Shown piece by piece: positions 54,019 through 64,000 of a stretch of 64,000 bases of DNA. The stretch comes from Megalonaias nervosa. Its lineage: Eukaryota > Mollusca > Bivalvia > Unionida > Unionidae. The notes under the pieces were generated by a model that worked only from the letters and a program-made list of their open reading frames with translations, ran no database searches and was not told the DNA's origin. Position numbers and translations under genes: made by a program. The DNA lies in contig JAECUM010006751.1 of NCBI GenBank assembly GCA_016617855.1, positions 1-64,000 of the forward strand, written 5' to 3'. Every line of letters begins with the position of its first letter. The first letter of the stretch is position 1.

Positions 54019-55290
54019 ATGAAATCAGATGAAGAGAAAACTCTGTGTTGTAGAAATGCTTTAACCGAAAATGTTGTGATACTGCCTGAAGCTGAAGTAA
54101 TAATTGACCTGTATGATAAAGAAGCAATGAGCTTAACTGAACCATTCTCAAACTTTTTGGAGAAAACTGGTCTACTAGTAGCAAAAGTTTTAGTACATCC
54201 TAAAAATGGATACATTCCTGTCAGAATAGCAAATTTAGGAGAAAAACCAGTTCAGTTGTATAAAAATAATGTTACTGCAGAATTACAAGTTGTACACTGT
54301 ACACCTGGTGAAGCAATAAACCGAAAAGGGGGCAGTGTTCAAGCAGAACATTTAGCAGTGATGTTTGAAAGGTCTTCTAAAAATCTCGATAAAGAACAAA
54401 CGGAACAGCTAAAACAATTTTTGATAAAACATCAGAGTATCTTTTCTGCATCATCAAGTGATATGGGTCATTCAACCTTGCTAAAACATCAAATTGATAC
54501 AAGAGATGCAAAACCTGTTAAAAAGTATCTTTACAGAATGCCACTTGCTAAAAGACAGGTTGAGGAGAACGAAATTAAAAAGATGGCAGAAGATTGAATT
54601 ATAGAGAAATGTCCACAAAGCCCTTGGAATGCTTCAGTTGTAATGGGGACTAAATCTGATGGTTCTGTAAGGTTCTGTTGTGATTTTCGATGATTGAATG
54701 ATGTTACTGTCAAAGATTCTCAACCATTTTCTAGAATAGATGATAGTTTAGATGCTTTAGCAGGATCAAAATGGTGGTCTTGTCAGGATATTAAATTAGG
54801 CTATTGGCAAGTAGAAATTGAGGAAAAAGACATAAAACTGCATTCTCCATACCAGGAGGGGAACAATGGCAATGACGCATATTTGCATTTAGACTCTGCA
54901 ATGCACCTGCGACTTTTACTCGTCTTGTCCAGATGGCATTTTCTCTTGTGGAAAATGGTCATTTTGAACCTGGATGATATCATTTGCTATTCAAAAACCT
55001 TCGAAGAACACTTTCCTAATCTGGAGATAGTTTTTCAAAGACTGAAAAATGCTAACCTGAAATTGAATCCGAAGAAATGCAACTTGTTTCAGAAAGAGGC
55101 CACATTTTTAGGTCATACAATAAGTGAAGCTGGTATGGGCACCAGTACGGATAAAATCACAGCAGTAAGAGATTGCCCAACCCCTAAAAATGAAAAGGAA
55201 GCTAGAAGCTTCATTTCTTTTTCAAGTTACTACAGATCATATGTGTATCAGTTTGCTACTTTGGCCAAACCTATACATGAATAGTCTGTA
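54019..55290 (+). pseudogene. pol: Gypsy reverse transcriptase
   Basis: LLKHQIDTRDAKPVKKYLYR, then KCPQSPWNASVV, CQDIKLGYWQVEI (first catalytic Asp), then ILNLDDIICYSKTFEEH (Asn where Tyr is usual in YxDD), ATFLGHTIS and ARSFISFSSYYR. Stops at about 54595 and 54690, and a compensating frame slip between about 54845 and 54960 that misreads the NAPATF region. Inactive. Confidence 0.9.
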
Positions 55291-56283
55291 GAGGGTAGAC
55301 AATTTGTATGGACTGAGAAATGTGAGCAGTCCTTCAAGTGTATAAAACATGCATTGATAAATGCACCAATCTTGGCATTCCCTACTGAAAATGACAAATT
55401 TATTTTAGACGGTGATGCTTCAAATGTGGGCCAAGGAGCAATACTGTCCCAAATCCAAAATGGAAAAGAAAAAGTAAATAGCTACTTTAGTAAATATTTC
55501 TCAAAAACTGAAAGAACATATTGTGTCACAAGACGAGAACTTCTTGCAGTGGTAAATGCAGTCAGACATTTTCATCACTATCTTTATGAACAGAAGTTCA
55601 CAGTGAGGACTGATCATGGCAGTCTGAAATGGCTGATAAATTTTAAAATGGTAGAAGGCCAATTAGCTAGGTGGATAACTTTCCTGGCTACCTATGATTT
55701 TGAAATTATACACAGAGCTCGCATATTGCCTTCTAATGCGGATGCTTTATCAAGACGTCCATGTATCAAAATAAATTGTACCTATTGTGAAAAAGTTGAA
55801 CATTATGCTACAAGTGAATCAGAGAAAGAACTGGTAGCTTGTGTTCCTAAGCTCCCAAATCAAATAGGTTCCTTGTCTATTCCATCCCATGTAGACTCAA
55901 AGGACAATGAGATGAATAAAGAGTTAATTGGATACTCATTTAATGACAATGCTCTAATGAGAATTCTGTCAAACATTCCACATAGTGAAAAACCAAGAGT
56001 GTTGAGTGAAAACTTCAATCACTTGAAGGGTATAAGTGATAAACTCTGTTATGTTACAAAAGAGGTTAGGAAGAAACTCCCATCTCCTGACAGTGGCATA
56101 AGTACAGAGAGAACTGTCACTTCTCAGTCAAAAGATGATATGGTCAACTTGGATATGTCCAAATTACCCCATTTACAAAATGATGATACAGTTCTGAAAG
56201 TGGTAAAGGGGATGGTGACAAGTGAAAGAAATATGAATTGGTCAGATATTTCACATTACTGTCCTGAAATAAAATACTACTGA
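55291..56283 (+). pseudogene. pol: Gypsy RNase H and linker
   Basis: FILDGDASNVGQGAIL, TYCVTRRELLAVVNAVRHF, VRTDHGSLKWL and ILPSNADALSRRPC mark an RNase H of the Ty3/Gypsy type, open from 55354 to 56283. The following linker carries no recognised domain. Confidence 0.9.
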
Positions 56284-56740
56284 AAACAAGTTGATTCCTT
56301 TGTAGTAGAAAATGATATCTTGTATAGAAAATGGGAAAGTGCTGATGGAATGACAGTCACCATGCAAATTGTTGTCCCAGAATGATTATAAAGTTTAGTA
56401 CTTACACAGTTACATAACAGTGTCACAGCTGTACACTTAGGAGTAGCAAAGACTGTACAAAAATTGCGACAGAGATTCTTTTGGTATGGGCTGAATAAAG
56501 ATGTTGAAAATTGGTGCAAGAAATGTGATGTGTGTGCCAGTAGAAAATCTTTCCTTAGGAAACCAAAAGCACCCATGGAAACCTACAGTGTAGGTGCTCC
56601 TATGGAAAGGGTGGCTATTGACTTTATAGGTCCACTTCCCAGGACCAAACAGGGAAATAAATACATAATGGTCATAGGTGACTATTTTACGAAACGGACA
56701 GAAGCATCGTACTTACCTCGCCGTCCAATCATCTGCTGAA
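56284..56740 (+). pseudogene. pol: Gypsy integrase, N-terminal part only
   Basis: H...H...CxxC zinc domain (LHNSVTAVHLG, WCKKCDVCASRK) followed by the first catalytic Asp in VAIDFIGPLPRT. Sequence ends after GDYFTKRTEASYLPRR; the second Asp and Glu are absent. Two stops near 56385. Confidence 0.9.
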
Positions 56741-56990
56741 AGTGCATTTCTTGGAAATAATGTTTAAGCAGGAATGAATATAACAGTATTGTAAGCGCTC
56801 ATAATTGTATACCTTAAAATCAAATATATGTGGTAAAATATAAATTTGACGGCGATTTAATAAGTCCAACACTTTCGAAGAATTCATTGTGCATAGATAG
56901 TTCTTTCTGGAGCATCTCTCTCTGTGTCTCTCTGTCTCTCTGTCTGTCTCTGTCTCTGTCTCTGTTTCTATCTATCTCTGTGTGTATATA
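56741..56990. other. Non-coding with CT-rich tract
   Basis: Imperfect (CTCTGT)n at about 56916-56985. Confidence 0.7.
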
Positions 56991-56992
56991 TT

Positions 56993-56999
56993 ACCATAA

Positions 57000-57081
<82 letters not shown>

Positions 57082-57088
57082 TTATGGT
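56993..57088. repeat. (TA)n flanked by perfect 12-bp inverted repeat
   Basis: ACCATAAATGCC (56993-57004), then (TA)n, then GGCATTTATGGT (57077-57088). The whole 96 bases is essentially one palindrome. Confidence 0.95.
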
Positions 57089-58004
57089 GCCATGACCTGC
57101 CCATCTCAACGCATCTGAACCATTTCCAGTCACCCACGCAGCCATGGAAGACTGCTGTGTGTTGACCCCAACCCTCTTCAGTACGATGTTCACGCAATGA
57201 TTACTGATGCTGTCTTGACTATGACACAGGGATCGACACTAAATACCAGACTGACTCCAAGCTCTTCCGTCGGAATAGAAGACAGACAAAGAGAAAGTTA
57301 AAAGATGAGACTGTTTCTTATTTCCATTTGATGACGATTGTTCACTGTAATCCAGATCTAAGTCTGACATGCAACACAAGATGGACCAGTTCTCGTTTGC
57401 TTGAACAATTTCGATCTCACCATCAGTATTAACAAGACAGAGGTGATGAACCAACTTGCACCAGAAAAACCTTACGAAGAGCTACCATCGTAGTAAAATG
57501 TCAAACTATCGTGGTAGTAGACACTCTCATACCCTGTTTACTAATAGCAGAGGCTCCGTTAAATTCACTTATACGTAGAACATTGACTCTAGTGTTGTTT
57601 TTTGTAGTGTGGCACAATAAAATTGAAAGACATTCACATAAGGACTGCCATATCTTGTAACCTATCTAGTATATATGTGAAGGTAGTTATTAAACTTTTC
57701 CTCAGTTTGGTGAGGAAAGAGAAGTCCTGACTGCAGAAGGACAGACAGAAAGACAGACAAAACGATATCACAAGATGTACTAAACTGATGGGTTTTCAAA
57801 CTTACTCTGGAGTAATGTTGTGAGAAATATCAATGTAAACTGACATTTCTATTGAATATTTCTTGTTGACAGGCACAAACATGGATTATTAAGCAAGCAA
57901 CAAAAGTGTAAACCATACAAACATAATACTCCCAATACAAAGTGCGTATACCTAGGAAAGTTATCAATTTAGGAAAGAACTATACCTCGTTGAGCTATTT
58001 TATG

Positions 58005-58007
<3 letters not shown>
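57089..58007. other. Non-coding
   Basis: No gene recognised. Confidence 0.6.

Positions 58008-58087
<80 letters not shown>
58008..58087. repeat. (TA)n microsatellite
   Basis: About 80 bases with one GAG interruption near 58046. Confidence 0.97.
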
Positions 58088-58092
<5 letters not shown>

Positions 58093-58292
58093 AAAACTGG
58101 GATGCAACAGTGCAAAACTAGTATCAAACTAGCCTGAACGCTTTCGACTCCTAATGAGTCTTTTTCAAAGGCATGTAAAACATAGACAAGACAAACAAAT
58201 AAAACAGAAAAGCCGTAGTGTTTGCACACACGTGATCCCTTGCTGGATCCAGTGCACTTGAAAGGATTGTAATTCGCCGTATGATTTGTATT

Positions 58293-58392
<100 letters not shown>

Positions 58393-58624
58393 TTCTTGGC
58401 AAACTCTGGCATGTCATACGCAGACCGGATAATGTTGTAAAAGCGTGTTTAACTTTATACCAATAAATAATAAAGACTATTTAGAATGGAAACAGGATTT
58501 GATCTCTGTCACTTGCAACCTTGTACATTATAGGATATAGAAGGCATACTTTGCTCATTTACATGGTATCAAGTTAAAACAAACAAATATTACATATAAA
58601 CATATAAAGAAATGTAAGCTCTTT

Positions 58625-59716
<1,092 letters not shown>

Positions 59717-61742
59717 ATGGTAAAGTTTGGACAATATCTCAAGCAGGAAGTGATCAAATTTACAATGGCAGAAGTTCGGGACAGTAAAATCAAACAACTG
59801 CGTTCTCCCATATGTTTGGAAGCGTTCAGTTCTCCTAAATCCCTGCCATGCATGCATACATTTTGTGAGAAATGTATTTTTAAGCATGCGAGTGATCTAA
59901 ATGAGAAGGGGGCACAGGTGTCCAAAATTTCGTGCCCTGTATGTAGGAGTCCTATGCCAGCTCCCGCGAAAAGCGAAAACCCGAATGACTGGACCGCCCA
60001 ACTTCCTAACAATTCAGTTATACTCTCGCTTTCAGTATCAAATCGGACTGACAATGATGTTTCTGTGCATTGCGAACCATGTGTAACGCTTGGAAAACGG
60101 TATATTTCTGTGGCATTCTGCATCACATGTTCAGAGTATCTCTGTCAAACCTGTTACAACTGTCACAAAACTTTCAAGACAAGCAAGGATCATACGATCA
60201 CAGTTCACTCAGTGCAGGAACATCAAATTTCGAATTCAATGCACAAAGCTATGTATACATGCCAAGCACATAACGAAATGTTGACTTACTTCTGTTCAGA
60301 ACACAGGGAACTATGCTGTATGAAATGTGCCCTCAAGCATCACAGAAAATGTAAAGAGTTCTTGTCTGCAGAAGATCAAGTAAATGATGTGTCAGACGGA
60401 CAAGACTTCAAGCAAGTACTGCAAAACTTAGATGTTCTGAGAAAGATGTTTATTGTGTTGATAGATAACAGGACGAAAACCCTTGAAAGCATCCAACAAC
60501 AAAAGTCAGATGTTATTAAGTCAATTAAAGATTGGTCTAGTTGTATAAAAGAGCAAGTGAATAAACTTGAGACTACTAAAAGAAACGAACTAGAGCAGAT
60601 ATGAAAAGAAGAAACAGTTATAATCTCAGACCAAGTTGTAGAATGTAAAAGCGCCATTGCAGTCATTGAAACATCTCAAATGCTTGTCGAATCCGCAAAA
60701 TCAGGCAACAGAAACAAAATATTTGTGACACTGACCAAAGTATCACAGCAAGTTCTGAAGTACCTTCAAAAGTATGATAGGGTTGAAAATAGATCAAAAG
60801 AGATTAAAATTGGATTACAGGGGAACGAGAATTTGGAAAAAATTATGCAAACACTAAGCTCCTTAAGTCGAGTGTCATGTGAAACCTCCAGGATCCCTAA
60901 GTTGTCTCTTGGGTTTTCATTTGAGGGGAATTTCATGATGTCACCCCGTGTTCAACTAAATTCAACAGTTACTTTCGATGCTAAAACCCTCGTTGATGAA
61001 AATGTGTGTAGCATTACTTCGGGTGTTTATCTTCCTGATAAAAGAATCGTACTGTCTGATGAGAGAAATATGAAGATCAAGCTTTTTGACAAATATTTTC
61101 GTTTCGTATCACAATTAAAGTTAGGCTGGAATTCCATTCCAATGTTCATTTGCATTATGGACGAAAGGACTATTGTTACTTCTACTCGCGCATGTTTGGG
61201 GTCAGCTGGTAGTATAGTTGAAGTGTCAGTGACCGACAGGCCTGAAGCAAGTAAGACGTATTCATGTCGGAATGGACTGCTTTGGAATCACTTCATGTCA
61301 ACAAAACTTGACAGTATGTGTCAATGGAGATACGATACTAACATACGACACATTGTATGAAGTCTCCAACAGAATTCAGTCATTCGACAGCGGTGTCAAA
61401 ACGGCTATTTCTGTCAGTCCAGATGGGCAAAGGATTCAATATACAGTTCAAAATAAAATTGTTACAATGGATATGAACGGAGAAAAGCTGGAAATATTTG
61501 AAAGTGATAAATTCAAAGACGTGGTAGCAATCACTGTAGATAAGAATGGAATCATCTACTGCTGTGGTCAAAAGTCAAATAATGTTGTTCTGTTTAATCC
61601 AGAAGGACGACAACTCTGCGTGTTAGTATCACGTGAACATGGATTAAAGAACCCTATAGGCATATGTTTGAATGACAGGAACAATAGAATTCTTGTGTTT
61701 CAAAGTAAGTCATCGGAGATTAAGGTTTTCACACTAGTTTGA
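59717..61742 (+). pseudogene. TRIM-like gene: RING, B-boxes, coiled coil, NHL-like region; two lesions
   Basis: Intronless, about 675 codons. A second in-frame ATG at 59765 (MAEVRDSKIK) is the more usual start. RING (about 59795-59955): SPICLEAF...LPCMHTFCEKCI...SCPVCR, where the first zinc-binding Cys is Ser. A B-box-1-like CEPC...CITCSEYLCQTC (about 60070-60190), B-box 2 (CQAHNEMLTYFCSEHRELCCMKC, about 60260-60330) and a coiled coil (about 60410-60800) follow. The C-terminal third has beta-repeat spacing as in NHL-type TRIM2/3/56-like proteins (ISVSPDGQRIQY, ITVDKNGIIYCCG, LKNPIGICLNDRNNRILVF). An in-frame TGA lies at 60602-60604 and a frame change near 61305. The family are E3 ubiquitin ligases, greatly expanded in molluscs. 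As written it is a recent pseudogene, or a gene with sequence errors or allelic defects. Confidence 0.85.
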
Positions 61743-62199
61743 TTTTGCACCTTTGTTAAAAATTTCCCTTCAATCTAAATACGTATCATCTTAGCATTAT
61801 ATCTGTAACAAATTTAAAGTAGACGCAATACCAGCCAAGAATATATAAGCTTTTGTAATCCTTTCATTCCTAATGACTTATTCTTTCTATCCAACAATAT
61901 ATGTGCCAATTAAATGGTCATTACTCAGTTGTTATCGAATATTAGTCTGAAATCGATCTAGATTAAGGGAATTCGGGTGCTTTTTTATTTTTTTATTCTT
62001 GCATACTACGCAATATGTAATCACGAAATAGACTCTACAACATTACATTTACGAACAAGTGTGTATAATATGAAACATAAATTTAAAAATTGTGAATAAA
62101 ACTTGTTAATTTGTATATCCAACCACTCAAACATCCCTCTTCCATTCCATCTATCTTCAATCAATACACGTTTAATCCATGTAATATATAGGTCTGGTG
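61743..62199. other. Non-coding, AT-rich 3' flank
   Basis: No feature; several AATAAA-like signals (for example 62095-62100) could serve the TRIM-like gene. Confidence 0.5.
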
Positions 62200-62430
62200 G
62201 TGTTTATTGTGGTAGTGTTTTACTGCACAGTAAAACAAGTAAGTTATATAGCGCCGGTGCAACTGTAGTAAAGAGCCTGTCGATGGAGGCACGACGGTAG
62301 CAGACTAGACCTAATCTACCGGTACGATTCGATCCCGCATATTTTGCTCACGAGTCTGGCACGATAACCACTGAGACACTGAGACTATTGCCTGCATTAA
62401 TGGACTCTTACGATGCATAAAAGGACTTAT
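62200..62430 (-). mobile_element. tRNA-like SINE, third type
   Basis: The minus strand has an A box (TCTCAGTGGTTATCGTGCC) and B box (GGGATCGAATCG), a tRNA-like head without a closed acceptor stem. No second copy of the body is seen in the window, so the element limits are uncertain. Confidence 0.6.
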
Positions 62431-63221
62431 TGTGCCTATTCTACACCTCCTAATTCGTAGGGTATACATGTATCTATGCATGTGCTCGTCACTTACTCTC
62501 TTTAACTCTAATGCGTTTCTTCGCATGTGTGATAATTTGTTCATTGATAACCTGCATCTTTACGTTTTCCTTTATTATGTTTGTATGTATAAAATATGAA
62601 ACTGATTTCTTTTTTTATCAGTATGCTTTAACTGAACTTCAATCTCTACCGATCCAGTTACTTTGCCTGCTTATTTATCAATCTATATGTTTTACATTTT
62701 GCATGATGTTGACCTTCTGCTTCGTTCCATACAATCAGTTGGAACGGTGGACAGAACATAAAGTTATATCACACACGCGCGCCCACGTACGCATGCAGGC
62801 ACATACACACACAATTCTGAGTAAAGTTCATCCTCAAGGAAGTACCACAGTAGCTGATCCGATTCGATCCAACATTAGAATTGTAACCTGTAGATTTCGG
62901 TCACAAATCCCGCAAGCTAACATACGGTAGGGCGTGTTGGGCCCTATCTTGATATCCTAGCCTTTGGCAACATAAGTATGAAGGAGTTTCTTAACAGCAT
63001 AACGGGTACCTGGCACTTATGTTTTCTAAGCAAACACGTTGTAGGCCATAAGCCAAAGGTGTGTACAAGGTGTATGAAACGTCCTGCCGTAAAATTCTAG
63101 AACGTTTGTATAAAAACAAATTTAGAGGCAATATGCTACTCCATGGTGTGATCCGAGCAGGAAAAACATTTCCTGTAGAATTGAGGGATAGCATTTTCCG
63201 TTCTCTTTATGGCATATTTGT

Positions 63222-63225
<4 letters not shown>
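62431..63225. other. Non-coding
   Basis: Includes a short (CA)-type tract at about 62770-62812. No gene recognised. Confidence 0.55.

Positions 63226-63310
<85 letters not shown>
63226..63310. repeat. (CT)n then (TA)n compound microsatellite
   Basis: CT tract 63226-63268 followed by TA tract 63269-63310. Confidence 0.97.
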
Positions 63311-63317
<7 letters not shown>

Positions 63318-64000
63318 CTGTCTGTCTGTGTGTTACGATTTTATAGTCTTATTTTAAAGTAAAAGAGATTGCAAAACCAACAAGCTTAGTAAAATTAAAC
63401 CAATATGAAAATTTAAGAGGAATATACAGTAATATGAATTCAGTCCCCGAAATCCTAAAAGTCCTATCATCATTCCAATCGTATAGAGTGCACCGAATGA
63501 ATTCCAGCATCGAATGAGCTGATGTGCCTACAGTCTTAATGTATCACAATAATTTATCCCGAATGTCATTGAAATATATCACAATAATCCCAAGATAGTG
63601 ATATAGCCCAACATGTCAATGACCACTGTGCCATTCCAATAATAATATTTAAATAAATGGTTCATCTCAAATTATATCCAAACACAACTACCAATGATAT
63701 AGAGACTGAACTTATATTTGCAATGAATGGTTATGTTTATCAGAACCTTATATAAAAATATAAGACATAATGACGAGCAAGATGTGCATCTTATCGGTAT
63801 GAGGTCAAAATGCCATCTCAACCTGTTTACGAATATAATCTTAAAGTACAACCCATAACCATGGACAAAAGTTTGCTATATACACGTTGTTTACAAAAAA
63901 TCATAAGCCTATACTTTAACTTACAATAGTGGAGAAACGGTGTATGATGAGGAGGTGCGTAACATTTCTAACGCACACACACGTGCACGTTCGGATTGGC
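63311..64000. other. Non-coding, AT-rich
   Basis: No gene or repeat recognised. Confidence 0.55.

Larger units (their letters stand above)
52735..56740 (+). mobile_element. Ty3/Gypsy LTR retrotransposon, truncated at both ends
   Basis: Contains gag, protease, reverse transcriptase, RNase H and the start of integrase in the Ty3/Gypsy order. No LTRs are seen on either side. The 3' end breaks inside integrase. Most of it lies in one reading frame interrupted by stops. Confidence 0.92.

Noticed and set aside
54019..54597. Separate RT gene starting at ATG 54019
   Set aside because: The ATG directly follows a stop in the same frame as the protease; it is an interrupted Gag-Pol frame, not a new gene.

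Overview
This window is eukaryotic nuclear DNA, most likely from a mollusc or other lophotrochozoan. It is AT-rich, full of long (TA)n, (CT)n and poly-A tracts, and carries tRNA-derived SINEs whose 3' half matches the kind common in mollusc genomes. The only host-type gene I can support is an intronless TRIM-like gene (RING, B-boxes, coiled coil, NHL-like region) at 59.7-61.7 kb, and it carries two lesions. There is no sign of a prokaryotic genome.

The dominant content is virus-like transposons of the Polinton/Maverick class. Copy A (about 2.01-20.10 kb) is bounded by terminal inverted repeats (TIRs) and has a candidate 6-bp target duplication, GCTTGA. It carries almost a whole Polinton gene set, all broken by frameshifts and stops: protein-primed family B DNA polymerase, an HNH endonuclease, a parvovirus-type phospholipase A2 (PLA2) module joined to a DDE integrase with a chromodomain, a small zinc protein, adenain-like protease, small basic and hydrophobic capsid proteins, double-jelly-roll major capsid protein, minor capsid (penton-like) protein, packaging ATPase, a repetitive fibre protein and membrane proteins. 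Copy B (31.31-43.55 kb) is a second member of the same family. It has lost its left end (most of the polymerase and the left TIR) and an internal block containing the major capsid gene, but it keeps segments that copy A has lost, so the two copies complement each other as evidence for the ancestral gene set.

Fragments of a second, different Polinton/adintovirus-like clade lie at 20.1-21.3 kb (two small membrane proteins) and 45.0-46.5 kb (a polymerase piece with a DTDS motif and an adjacent open 261-codon frame). Copy A appears to have inserted into such an older element, because minus-strand coding-like sequence lies on both sides of it and stays open across the inferred empty site.

The rest by region. 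1-1.9 kb: non-coding. 21.3-31.3 kb: mostly non-coding, with SINEs, microsatellites, a 151-bp hAT-type MITE at 27.1 kb and an unidentified, older-looking stretch at 24.5-27 kb. 43.5-45 kb and 46.5-52.7 kb: non-coding with SINEs. 52.7-56.7 kb: a truncated Ty3/Gypsy retrotransposon. 56.7-59.7 kb: microsatellites. 61.7-64 kb: non-coding with one tRNA-like SINE.

In the Polintons the expected division of labour is: polymerase copies the element, integrase inserts it using the TIRs, ATPase and protease package and mature a capsid built from the major and minor capsid proteins, and PLA2 and hydrophobic peptides would serve membrane passage. Two unusual points are a NUMOD1-like DNA-binding ORF that lies wholly inside the TIRs, hence at both ends, and an HNH protein made of two tandem HNH-like modules of which only the second keeps the catalytic residues.
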